A DNA stretch of 31,547 nucleotides from Bacteroidota bacterium. Lineage in GTDB: Bacteria; Bacteroidota; Bacteroidia; Bacteroidales; WCHB1-69. The stretch is from the NCBI GenBank assembly GCA_023413895.1, contig JAEZOU010000089.1, positions 1-31,547 of the forward strand, read 5' to 3'. The notes beneath the pieces were generated by a model, which saw only the letters and a program-made list of their open reading frames with translations, ran no database searches and was not told the origin of the DNA. The stretch's first letter is position 1. Each line of letters begins with the position of its first letter. The position numbers and the translations under genes were made by a program. Below, piece after piece: positions 13,657-21,372 of the stretch.

Positions 13657-14778
13657 ATGTATCAGATACCAAAACTACCTTTACAGCTTGATGTTGAGAC
13701 AAAAGTCGTTTTGAAACAACTAAACTCTGCCAATAAAAAACTTGCAGAGTTGAAAGGAGTTGCGTTGACTATTCCAAATGAAAGTATTCTCATCAATACG
13801 CTCATTTTGCAAGAAGCAAAAGAGAGTTCTGCCGTGGAGAATATTATTACTACTCATGATGATTTGTATAAAGCAGATGCCGAGTTAAAATCCTTTGCTG
13901 TATCTGCTTCTACAAAAGAGGTGGTTCAGTATGCAGGTGCTCTTAAGCGTGGCTTTGACCTGATTAGAAACAACAAGATACTTACGCTGTCCATAATTAA
14001 AGAGGTTCAAGAAGTTCTTGAGTGCAATAAAGCGGGTTTCCGTAAGTTGCCAGGCACAAATCTACAGAATCAGAGGAAAGAGGTTGTTTATACGCCACCT
14101 CAATCATACGATGAGATTGTTTCGCACATGGAGAATTTGGAACAATATATAAATGACGATTCTCTTCAAGATGTTGATCCACTGATAAAGATGGCCATTA
14201 TCCATCATCAATTCGAGAGTGTGCATCCATTCTATGATGGGAATGGTCGAACAGGGCGTATTGTAAATTCATTATACTTAGTTATTAAGGAGTTGCTTGA
14301 TTTACCAATATTGTATCTAAGTCGTTACATAATAAAGAACAAATCAGAATATTACCGTCTTATACAATCGGTTCGAGATCATGGAAATTGGGAGGAATGG
14401 ATACTATTTGTCTTGAAAGGTGTTGAAGAGACGGCAGAAGAGACAATCGTTTTAGTAAAACAAATAAAGATTCTAATGCAGGAGTATAAGGAGAAGATGA
14501 AGACAATTATGGGTAAACAATATAGCCACGAGTTACTTAATAACTTATTTAATCATCCTTATACTAAGATTGATTTTATTATTCAAGACTTGAATGTATC
14601 TCGCGTTACTGCTACTGCATATCTCAATAAACTAGTTTCTAATGGGCTACTAGAAAAGTTAAAATTAGGACATAGTAATTTTTATCTAAATACGGCTCTT
14701 ACTCAAATTCTTATTGAGCATAGTCCTAAGACAGATGATCATTTTGAAAAGATAGAGTCTATTAGTAAGATTATATAA
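13657..14778 (+). CDS. Fic family protein (AMP transferase type), class II-like
   Basis: A 373-residue protein. Fic enzymes transfer AMP or another nucleotide-derived group to target proteins. The active motif HPFYDGNGRTGR (His190 to Arg201) is complete. An N-terminal SSAVEN (Ser57, Glu61, Asn62) fits the S/T-x3-E-G/N inhibitory helix of class II Fic proteins, in which Glu blocks the nucleotide site. Residues 285-345 look like a winged helix (SRVTATAYLNKLVSNGLLEKL), suggesting DNA binding or self-regulation. Fic genes of this type often lie inside type I restriction loci of Bacteroidota, which fits the hsdM fragment just upstream. It seems intact while its neighbours are decayed. Confidence 0.93.
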   Translation: MYQIPKLPLQLDVETKVVLKQLNSANKKLAELKGVALTIPNESILINTLILQEAKESSAVENIITTHDDLYKADAELKSFAVSASTKEVVQYAGALKRGFDLIRNNKILTLSIIKEVQEVLECNKAGFRKLPGTNLQNQRKEVVYTPPQSYDEIVSHMENLEQYINDDSLQDVDPLIKMAIIHHQFESVHPFYDGNGRTGRIVNSLYLVIKELLDLPILYLSRYIIKNKSEYYRLIQSVRDHGNWEEWILFVLKGVEETAEETIVLVKQIKILMQEYKEKMKTIMGKQYSHELLNNLFNHPYTKIDFIIQDLNVSRVTATAYLNKLVSNGLLEKLKLGHSNFYLNTALTQILIEHSPKTDDHFEKIESISKII

Positions 14779-14812
14779 AGAAATTGAGTTTTTTACACAT
14801 ACGATATATTTA

Positions 14813-14938
14813 ATGTAAAGAAAAGGGCGGGAATCTTTACATAAATCATCTTGAATGTAAAGAAAACTGCCAAAATCTTTACATAAGTTATCATTACTAT
14901 AAAGAAAATCGTGATTTATTTATATAAAGTAATACAAT
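14813..14938 (+). repeat. Three tandem 42-bp units, two with a 9-bp hairpin
   Basis: Units start at 14813, 14855 and 14897, exactly 42 nt apart. The first two each contain ATGTAAAGA and TCTTTACAT as a perfect 9-bp inverted repeat around a 12-nt loop whose sequence differs between units, then a spacer resembling AAATCATCTTG. The third unit keeps CTATAAAGAAAATC but its right arm has decayed. The array starts 35 nt after the fic stop codon. It could bind a regulator, possibly the winged-helix part of Fic, or act as RNA hairpins ending the transcript. Confidence 0.8.
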
Positions 14939-14994
14939 ACGATTTTCCCAATTGGAGACAACTTAAGGACGAATTAAACGAATTTATTGTGTAA
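14887..14994 (+). pseudogene. Possible C-terminal tail of a lost gene
   Basis: An open frame with no start codon of its own overlaps the third repeat unit and ends QYDFPNWRQLKDELNEFIV then TAA, 10 nt before the next gene's ATG. The last 19 residues look like real protein (charged helix after an aromatic segment), while the upstream part is low-complexity. It may be the 3' end of a restriction-locus gene otherwise deleted. I do not recognise the parent family, and it could be chance. Confidence 0.25.
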
Positions 14995-15004
14995 TAATTT
15001 AGCC

Positions 15005-15475
15005 ATGCTCAACAAATACCTCCATCAATTTTCCAACTTGCACCGCAACAAATTTAAGGGCGAGATTGCTCCGCATAAGCCGATAATGCTTCTGTGTGTC
15101 ATAGATTTGATAGAGGCTGGTTTTATCATTTCAAATAAAATAGAGCTTTCTGAAATGTTAGAAGAGCGTTTCAAAAGTAACTGGAAACGTTATGTAAAAG
15201 AGGATTCGGTTTATAAGCCCGCTGTCGGAACTCCGTTCTGGCATCTGAACTATGAGCCTTTCTGGCATCTTGTTCCTTTTGAGGGTGGAAATGAACAAAT
15301 TATGGCATTACAGAAAAGTAACCCTTACTCGCTCAATCTAATTCGCAAACATATTAAGTATGCTGTAATTGATAAGGATTTATTCGATTTACTTCAAGAT
15401 GAACCCCAGAGAAGGCTTTTAAGTGAAGTTTTAATAAAGAGCATTGAGACTAACAACAATAAGGTTGTATTTTAA
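15005..15475 (+). CDS. HNH endonuclease-like protein lacking the nuclease domain
   Basis: A 156-residue cytoplasmic protein. LHRNKFKGEIAPHKPIMLLCVIDLIEAGFI followed by a helix ending FKSNWKRYV, then GTPFWHLNYEPFWHLVPFEGG, resembles the N-terminal half of HNH endonucleases of Bacteroidota and phosphorothioate-DNA-binding McrA-like proteins. In those an HNH domain follows; here the protein stops at NNNKVVF with no His-Asn-His motif. It is either a stand-alone DNA-binding module or a truncated enzyme. The ATG at 15005 is preferred to the TTG at 14987, which overlaps an upstream frame. Its place beside the hsdM fragment suggests it belonged to a restriction island. It converges on recR, 37 nt away. 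Confidence 0.6.
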   Translation: MLNKYLHQFSNLHRNKFKGEIAPHKPIMLLCVIDLIEAGFIISNKIELSEMLEERFKSNWKRYVKEDSVYKPAVGTPFWHLNYEPFWHLVPFEGGNEQIMALQKSNPYSLNLIRKHIKYAVIDKDLFDLLQDEPQRRLLSEVLIKSIETNNNKVVF

Positions 15476-15512
15476 ATTGCATAGTTTTTACGCTGTTTTT
15501 GTACTCCCCCTA

Positions 15513-16136
15513 CTATCGTTTGCGGTATTGGGTTTCGAAGTCGGTGCGGGCGAGGAGTGAGCGCCCTAAGGTGACCTCGTCGGTGTACTCCAGTTCTTCG
15601 CCGATGCCCACGCCGCGTGCAATGGTAGTAACCACAGGGACCTTTCCAGCAACATTCTTGAAGATGTAAAAGTTGGTGGTATCGCCTTCGGAAGTAGCAG
15701 GAAGTGCGAGAATCACCTCCTTCAGATTGCCAGCCTCTACCCTATCGAAGAGTTCTTGCAAGCGAATTTGTTGCGGTCCTACCCCATCCATTGGGGAGAT
15801 GACACCACCCAAGACATGATATACGCCCGAATATTGCTGTGTATTTTCAATAGCAATCACATCGCGGATATCCTGCACAACACAAACTGTATGCGCATCG
15901 CGTTTCGGATTGCTACAGATTTCGCACAACGACGTATCGGAAAGGTTGTGGCAAACTTGACACTCTTGGAGCTCGGTTTTTAGGCGCACCAACGCCTCTG
16001 CCAACGCTTCCACCTCGGGCTTTTCTGATTTTGTAAGATGTAGAGCAATTCGCAACGCACTACGCTTGCCAATTCCTGGCAACTTAGCAATCTCATTAAT
16101 AGCATTTTCCAGATGTTTCGAGGCGAAATTTAACAT
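15513..16136 (-). CDS. recR: Recombination protein RecR
   Basis: Acts with RecO and RecF to load RecA on gapped single-stranded DNA. The protein is 207 residues, normal for the family. An N-terminal helix-hairpin-helix (IAKLPGIGKRSALRIALHL) is followed by a four-Cys zinc finger starting CQVCHNLSDTSLCEIC, then a Toprim domain with VCVVQDIRDVIAIE and YHVLGGVISPMDGVGP, and a C-terminal Walker-B-like TIARGVGIGEELEYTDEVTLGRSL. It is monocistronic on the minus strand with a -7 box only 17 nt upstream. Confidence 0.97.
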   Translation of the reverse strand: MLNFASKHLENAINEIAKLPGIGKRSALRIALHLTKSEKPEVEALAEALVRLKTELQECQVCHNLSDTSLCEICSNPKRDAHTVCVVQDIRDVIAIENTQQYSGVYHVLGGVISPMDGVGPQQIRLQELFDRVEAGNLKEVILALPATSEGDTTNFYIFKNVAGKVPVVTTIARGVGIGEELEYTDEVTLGRSLLARTDFETQYRKR

Positions 16137-16152
16137 AGTTCAACTTTTTTTG

Positions 16153-16160
16153 CAAAAATA
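16153..16160 (-). promoter_or_regulatory. -7 promoter box for recR
   Basis: The minus strand reads TATTTTTG 16 nt before the recR ATG, implying a very short leader. Confidence 0.55.
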
Positions 16161-16312
16161 TAGTTTTTCAACTAATGGAGAAAAGAAGTGATGAAAAAAT
16201 TCTATCTGTTTGAGACAAAGTTTTAGTTCTTTTAAGCATAAGACCTTCAATAGTAAAAACATTAGCAATAACATAACTTGTGCGTTGTGCGGTTGGGTGT
16301 GTGCAATTGTAC

Positions 16313-16490
16313 GCGTGAGGGATAGAAGCGGTTATGAGCGCCGGTTTTAGGGTTTAGAGTTTAGAAATTGGAGTTTAAAACTTGGATTTAGGAGAAAAAT
16401 GAAGCGGGAGAAAGAGGCGCGAAATTTGAGCGGATAGCCCGACGGCGAGCGGGCGGCGATGTGCGGGGAAAAGAGCCGGCACGCCCAAAT
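16313..16490 (+). repeat. Dispersed intergenic repeat, copy 2
   Basis: Begins GCGTGAGGGATAGAAGCGG and ends GCCGGCACGCCCAAAT. The core GAGGCGCGAAATTTGAGCGG is identical to the other copies and is followed by the hairpin GCCCG-ACGGCGAG-CGGGC with a perfect 5-bp stem. The variable middle uses TTTAGAGTTTAGAAATTGG-like words. It lies between the recR and pckA promoters and ends about 50 nt before the pckA -7 box. Confidence 0.9.
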
Positions 16491-16542
16491 AAAAAAAAGA
16501 TGATTTTAGCAATTATTAACAGCGTACTATAAGGAAAAGGAT

Positions 16543-16550
16543 TATATTTG
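16543..16550 (+). promoter_or_regulatory. -7 promoter box for pckA
   Basis: TATATTTG matches TAnnTTTG, 55 nt before the ATG at 16606. It lies just downstream of repeat copy 2, so the repeat is upstream of, not within, the pckA mRNA. Confidence 0.55.
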
Positions 16551-16605
16551 TCGGTTCAAAAGAAACTATTATTCTGTTTATAAATCAACAAATTAGATAT
16601 TAATT

Positions 16606-18228
16606 ATGGAAAAACTTCTTGCACAATTAGCCCAATTGGGAATTACAAATCCCCAAAAAATTTACCACAATCTATCGTACGATGAGTTGTATCAACACGA
16701 AATCAACCCAAATTTGACAGGTTTTGACAAAGCATACCAAACCAAAAGTGGTGCACTTTCTGTTGACACAGGTATCTTCACTGGAAGATCACCCAAAGAC
16801 AAATATATCGTAATGGACGACGAGACTCGCAACAATGTATGGTGGGCTGGCGAAGGCAGAAAGGGTTCTGACAACAAACCTATCAACATGGAGATTTGGA
16901 ACCACTTGAAAGGGTTGAGTCAAGAGCAGCTCAACAACAAGGATATTTACGTAATGGACGGCTATTGTGGCGCCAATGAAGATACACGTTTAAAAATCCG
17001 TTTTGTAACAGAGGTTGCTTGGCAAGCGCATTTCGTAAAAAATATGTTTATCAGGCCTTCTGATGAGGAAGTGAATGGTTTTGAGCCTGACTTTGTGGTT
17101 CTTAACAGCTGCAAAACGGTAAATCCTAATTGGAAAGAGCAAGGTTTGCACAGCGAAAACTATGTAGCTTTCAACCTTACAGAAAGAATGGCATTGATTG
17201 GCGGCACATGGTATGGTGGCGAGATGAAAAAAGGTATCTTCTCAGTAATGAACTATTACCTTCCTTTGAAAGGCATTGCGGCAATGCACTGTTCGGCAAA
17301 CCAAGGAAAAGCTGGCGACACTGCTATCTTTTTCGGACTTTCAGGAACGGGCAAAACCACACTTTCTACCGATCCGAACCGTGCGCTTATTGGCGACGAC
17401 GAGCATGGTTGGGACGCAAACGGTGTGTTCAACTTTGAAGGCGGTTGCTACGCAAAATGTATCGACCTTAGCGAAGAGAAAGAACCAGATATTTTCCATG
17501 CTATCAAGAGAGATGCGCTTCTTGAAAACTTAGTAATTGATAACGAAGGCAATATTGACTTCACCTCTTCAGCAAAAACTGAAAACACCCGTGTTTCTTA
17601 TCCAATTTATCACATCGACAACATTGTGAAACCGGTTTCTAAGGGAACACACCCACGCAAAGTTATCTTCTTGTCGGCAGATGCTTTTGGCGTACTTCCT
17701 CCAGTTTCTATACTTAACAAAGAGCAAACCATGTACTATTTCTTGAGTGGTTATACCGCAAAATTAGCAGGTACTGAAGTTGGCGTTGTTACCCCACAGC
17801 CAACCTTCTCATCTTGCTTTGGCGCTGCATTCCTTCTACTTCACCCCACAAAATATGCTGAAGAGTTGGCAAAGAAATTAACCGAACACAATGCTACGGC
17901 ATACTTAGTGAATACAGGTTGGACAGGCGGTGGCTACGGCGTAGGTAAACGTATTTCGCTCAAAGATACACGCACCATTATCTCCGCTATCTTGAACGAT
18001 GAACTTCTTGATTGCGAAACTGAAATCGTAAAACCTTTCAACTTATCAATTCCAAAACACATTAACAATATCAACGATGCGATTTTGAACCCACAAAATA
18101 GTTGGGAAGATAAGAATGCTTACAATGAAAATGCTGAACAGTTGGCAAAATTCTTCATCAAGAATTTTGAAAGCTTTACCGATACTGAAAACGGAAAAAG
18201 TTTGGTTCCTTTTGGTCCAACTTTATAG
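16606..18228 (+). CDS. pckA: Phosphoenolpyruvate carboxykinase (ATP)
   Basis: Interconverts oxaloacetate plus ATP with phosphoenolpyruvate, CO2 and ADP; in fermentative Bacteroidota it often runs in the CO2-fixing direction towards succinate. The protein is 540 residues, the standard ATP-type length. GGTWYGGEMKKG (199-210) holds substrate and metal ligands, GLSGTGKTT (244-252) is the P-loop, and LIGDDEHGW (261-269) is the second metal site. FSSCFGAAFLLLHP follows near 395. The N-terminus has TGIFTGRSPKDKYIV as in the family. It is monocistronic with its own -7 box and a strong terminator. Confidence 0.98.
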   Translation: MEKLLAQLAQLGITNPQKIYHNLSYDELYQHEINPNLTGFDKAYQTKSGALSVDTGIFTGRSPKDKYIVMDDETRNNVWWAGEGRKGSDNKPINMEIWNHLKGLSQEQLNNKDIYVMDGYCGANEDTRLKIRFVTEVAWQAHFVKNMFIRPSDEEVNGFEPDFVVLNSCKTVNPNWKEQGLHSENYVAFNLTERMALIGGTWYGGEMKKGIFSVMNYYLPLKGIAAMHCSANQGKAGDTAIFFGLSGTGKTTLSTDPNRALIGDDEHGWDANGVFNFEGGCYAKCIDLSEEKEPDIFHAIKRDALLENLVIDNEGNIDFTSSAKTENTRVSYPIYHIDNIVKPVSKGTHPRKVIFLSADAFGVLPPVSILNKEQTMYYFLSGYTAKLAGTEVGVVTPQPTFSSCFGAAFLLLHPTKYAEELAKKLTEHNATAYLVNTGWTGGGYGVGKRISLKDTRTIISAILNDELLDCETEIVKPFNLSIPKHINNINDAILNPQNSWEDKNAYNENAEQLAKFFIKNFESFTDTENGKSLVPFGPTL

Positions 18229-18250
18229 TTTTCAAAAGCTTAAAATAGAG

Positions 18251-18284
18251 AAGACTGATTCTTTCGGGAGTCAGTCTTTTTTTT
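18251..18284 (+). terminator. Terminator of pckA
   Basis: AAGACTGA (18251-18258) pairs with TCAGTCTT (18271-18278) over a 12-nt loop, then a run of T to 18284. It begins 22 nt after the stop codon. Confidence 0.85.
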
Positions 18285-18506
18285 ATGGAATGAAGTCTGA
18301 CCGAAAGATCTGCATCATTAATTATACACAATATTTGCTGATGATTACGTACTTTTTTGTGGAATTCACTAGTATTTTTTGGGGTATCCGAAAAGGAGGA
18401 AGTTATGACCATGATTTGCTCATTGGTAATTCTAGAATCGTCAGATTTTTATCGGACATTGATAAAAAAAAACGAACTTTGCATAGAAAGTTATGTGGTT
18501 TTTCAC
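18285..18506. other. Spacer between pckA terminator and the next promoter
   Basis: AT-rich sequence with no convincing gene. It contains AAGGAGG six nt before an ATG at 18405 that opens a 50-codon frame, but that frame runs through the downstream promoter and start region and its product has no recognisable feature. Confidence 0.45.
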
Positions 18507-18514
18507 TACTTTTG
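18507..18514 (+). promoter_or_regulatory. -7 promoter box for the NagB-like gene
   Basis: TACTTTTG, a perfect match, 62 nt before the ATG at 18577. It supports that ATG as the start, because the longer frame from 18493 would begin upstream of the promoter box. Confidence 0.6.
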
Positions 18515-18576
18515 CAAGAATAACAAATTTGTCACCACATCATATCAAGAGTATTGAAAATAAACAAGTTACAGAT

Positions 18577-20949
18577 ATGAAATATAATACAACAAGTAAA
18601 GTTGAAGCATACTTTAGGAAATTTGATGCTTCATTTGAAGACAACTTAGCACAATGCAAAACCCAAACGCTAACCGTTGACAACTACATAATATTAGGAC
18701 AGCTAACGGCATTGCGTTTTATTGAGTGGGTAAGTTTAAATCCAGGTGGCGTAGTTGCGCTTCCGACGGGAAAAACTCCAGAATTTTTCATCAAATGGCT
18801 ACAATATTATATTGAGAATTGGGAAGATGAGGTAGCGCATGGTATTTTGGGAGAGATTGGGATTGGTCCTGAGCGTCCTGATTTCAAGTCGGTACATTTT
18901 TTCCAATTAGATGAATTTTTTCCGATTAATCCGGAGCACGAGCGTTCGTTCCGCTATTTTGTAAAGAAATTTTACATTGACACTTTAGGTTTTGACCCTG
19001 CCAAAACGCACCTCATCAACACATTTTTCTTGAATGAGAAGGAGCAGGAGCAGTTAGGAGGAGCGAAGAATTTGCGTGAGATTTTTGAAGACGGAAAGAT
19101 TGACTTATCGTTGCGAATTCGCCAAGCTACTACCAAAGAGGAGGTTATCAAGCAACGAGCTATTCGTTTATTTGATGATTTTTGCACTCGATATGAAAAT
19201 GCCATTCGCGAATTGGGAGGCATTGGCTTCTTTTTAGGCGGAATTGGTCCTGACGGGCACATTGCATTCAATGTTCGTGGTTCTAGTCCTTACTCACACA
19301 CTCGTCTCACGGGTATCAACTACGAAACTCAAGCGGCAGCAGCAGGTGATTTAGGTGGAATTGAGCTTGTTCGTCAAAAAGCTGTAATTACAATGGGATT
19401 AGAAACCATCACTTATAATCCTGATTGTGTAGCAATTATCATTGCAGCAGGAGAAGCAAAAGCGAAAGTTGTTACAGGATCACTTCTTCACGATGCTACC
19501 CAAGAATTTCCTGCTACTTGCTTACAAAAATTACCGGCGGCTCGTTTTTATATCACGCAAAGTGCGGCAGTTAAACTTCCAAAATCACATAATTTTTTGG
19601 CTAAGCACTTTGAAGAAACTGCAAAAAAAGACTCTTTTGTTGAGAAGATTATCTTAGATGCTATTTTCAAAACAGGGAAAACGATTCAACAATTAATTGA
19701 TGAAAAATATGAAGATGACGAGCTTCGTTTTGCTCAACAGTTAACAGGTATTACAGTTGATGAATTACTTCGCAACCAATTGCAATCCATTGAAAATAAA
19801 ATCAATAAAGGATTACAAATTAACGACAACCAAGTAATATTGCACACGGGTCCTCACCACGACGACATTGAGTTAGCCTATTTTCCCTATTTGCATCACT
19901 TAGTTCGTCACAAAACCGTTCGCAATCATTTTGTATATTGCACTAGTGGATACACTTCGGTAACCTCACGTTATTTGCTACAATGCTATCAGAACTTACT
20001 TGAGCGCATTGAGCCGACCTCTATTGCGCGCATGGACGAGAACGTAGAATCACTTTTCAGTAGCGATTACGACGATGACGTAACCTTGTATTTACGTGGT
20101 ATTGTTGAGCAAGACTTATCGCAACAAGACTATGCTGTAGCTCGTCGAATTGCTCGGAAGTGGGTTGATTACAAACATTTTGATGATATTCGTGAACTAA
20201 GGAACTTCATTTTTGAGCAAGTAAACCTCTTGAATAGCATTGAGACCGGTCGCAAGGAACCGCAAAACTTCTTAATTGCCAAAGGTTGGCTACGCGAATT
20301 TGAAGCAGAGCTAGTATGGGCTCACTTTGGTTTGGGTTGCGACTGCGTATCCCACTTACGCTTACCCTTCTATAGTGATGACATCTTCCCTCACTATCCC
20401 GATTTTGAGAGCGATGTAAAACCTGTTCTTGAACTTTTGGAAAGAGTGAAACCTACCACTATCAGTTTGGCATTAGACCCAGAGGGAAGTGGTCCGGACA
20501 CGCACTTCAAAACCTTAATTGCCTTAAGTCAAGCTATTGAAGAGTATCACAAGAATCATCCGGAGATTGATTTGCACGTATGGGGTTATCGCAACGTATG
20601 GTCAAAATTCCATATCAGCGACGTAAATACGATGATTCCGATTTCGTTGAACTCCTTTGCGGTATTAAAAAACATGTTCACCTCTTGTTACTTGAGCCAG
20701 CGCAACGCCGACTTTCCGAGTTACGAACACGATGGTTTGTTTAGTGAATTAGCGCAAAAGAATTGGGTTCAACAGCACAACGACGTTTGCAAACTTTTGG
20801 GCGAAGACTATTTCTATGGTTCAAACGAAATGATGTTGCGCAGAACATACGGTTTCATATACTTAAAAGATATGAGTTACGAAGAGTTCCACAACTACAT
20901 GATTCCAGTAAAGCGCCTTTTAGAAGTGAAAGAAGCTCTTCAGAAATAG
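18577..20949 (+). CDS. Glucosamine-6-phosphate deaminase-like protein fused to a PIG-L/LmbE-like domain
   Basis: A 790-residue two-domain protein. Residues about 40-340 are NagB-like: ALPTGKTPEFF (phosphate loop), FFQLDEF (Asp/Glu pair) and GGIGPDGHIAFN (catalytic Asp and His). The catalytic Glu of E. coli NagB (FNEP) is Val here (FNVR), so standard deaminase activity is doubtful. From about residue 420, HTGPHHDDIELAYFPY resembles the zinc motif of PIG-L/LmbE N-acetylglucosaminyl deacetylases, with CDCVSHLRLPFY later. The same fusion occurs across Bacteroidales as a deaminase-like protein (compare BT_0258). It probably acts on amino-sugar phosphates in the cytoplasm. Own -7 box and terminator. 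Confidence 0.85.
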   Translation: MKYNTTSKVEAYFRKFDASFEDNLAQCKTQTLTVDNYIILGQLTALRFIEWVSLNPGGVVALPTGKTPEFFIKWLQYYIENWEDEVAHGILGEIGIGPERPDFKSVHFFQLDEFFPINPEHERSFRYFVKKFYIDTLGFDPAKTHLINTFFLNEKEQEQLGGAKNLREIFEDGKIDLSLRIRQATTKEEVIKQRAIRLFDDFCTRYENAIRELGGIGFFLGGIGPDGHIAFNVRGSSPYSHTRLTGINYETQAAAAGDLGGIELVRQKAVITMGLETITYNPDCVAIIIAAGEAKAKVVTGSLLHDATQEFPATCLQKLPAARFYITQSAAVKLPKSHNFLAKHFEETAKKDSFVEKIILDAIFKTGKTIQQLIDEKYEDDELRFAQQLTGITVDELLRNQLQSIENKINKGLQINDNQVILHTGPHHDDIELAYFPYLHHLVRHKTVRNHFVYCTSGYTSVTSRYLLQCYQNLLERIEPTSIARMDENVESLFSSDYDDDVTLYLRGIVEQDLSQQDYAVARRIARKWVDYKHFDDIRELRNFIFEQVNLLNSIETGRKEPQNFLIAKGWLREFEAELVWAHFGLGCDCVSHLRLPFYSDDIFPHYPDFESDVKPVLELLERVKPTTISLALDPEGSGPDTHFKTLIALSQAIEEYHKNHPEIDLHVWGYRNVWSKFHISDVNTMIPISLNSFAVLKNMFTSCYLSQRNADFPSYEHDGLFSELAQKNWVQQHNDVCKLLGEDYFYGSNEMMLRRTYGFIYLKDMSYEEFHNYMIPVKRLLEVKEALQK

Positions 20950-20973
20950 AGAATAAACCATTTTGAGGTAGAG

Positions 20974-21006
20974 AAAGCAGAATTCATCACGAGTTCTGCT
21001 TTTTGT
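20974..21006 (+). terminator. Terminator of the NagB-like gene
   Basis: AAAGCAGAA (20974-20982) pairs with TTCTGCTTT (20994-21002) over an 11-nt loop, followed by TTTG and more T. Confidence 0.85.
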
Positions 21007-21128
21007 TTTTTCGTTAAGAACTTAAAATTCAGAGTTGGCGAGGTGTTGCATATTGGGTAATTAACGGGTAAAACCATTTAGGATAAGGCAAGGCTTGCCA
21101 TTTGGGGTAAAGCGTTTGCAACAGAGCT

Positions 21129-21305
21129 GCGTGAGGGATAGAAGCGGTTATGAGCGCCGATTTTAGAGTTTAGAACTTAGAGTATGGAGTTGGGAACTTG
21201 GTTTTAGGGAAAGATTGAAGCGGGAGTAATGAGGCGCGAAATTTGAGCGGATAGCCCGACGGCGAGCGGGCGGCATTGTGCGGAGGGGAGCCGGCACGCC
21301 CAAAT
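21129..21305 (+). repeat. Dispersed intergenic repeat, copy 3
   Basis: Begins GCGTGAGGGATAGAAGCGG and ends GCCGGCACGCCCAAAT like the other copies, with the core AGGCGCGAAATTTGAGCGG and the GCCCG/CGGGC hairpin. The left GAGCGCCG is followed by A instead of G. It lies between the terminators of two convergent transcripts, so it is not in the leader of any gene. The similarity stops sharply at both ends. Confidence 0.9.
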
Positions 21306-21313
21306 TCTAAACA

Positions 21314-21348
21314 AACAAAAAAAGTGCTGGAAAAACTCCAAGCACTTT
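21314..21348 (-). terminator. Terminator of the TPR-barrel operon
   Basis: AAAGTGCT (21321-21328) pairs with AGCACTTT (21341-21348), with inner GGA/TCC pairing past one bulged A. On the minus strand it is followed by a run of T. It begins 25 nt after the barrel gene's stop codon. Confidence 0.85.
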
Positions 21349-21372
21349 CAAGAAGAAAACAATTATAAGATG

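Noticed and set aside
14813..14938. CRISPR array
   Set aside because: Only three 42-nt units, with palindromic arms and no repeat-spacer division of typical size, and no cas genes anywhere in the window.
18405..18557. A 50-codon frame preceded by AAGGAGG, with ATGACCATGATT near a GAATTC-ACTAGT stretch, resembling a cloning-vector lacZ start and polylinker
   Set aside because: The likeness covers only short words and the surrounding sequence is ordinary AT-rich Bacteroidota DNA. The frame runs across the -7 box of the next gene and encodes nothing recognisable, so neither a vector artefact nor a gene is supported.
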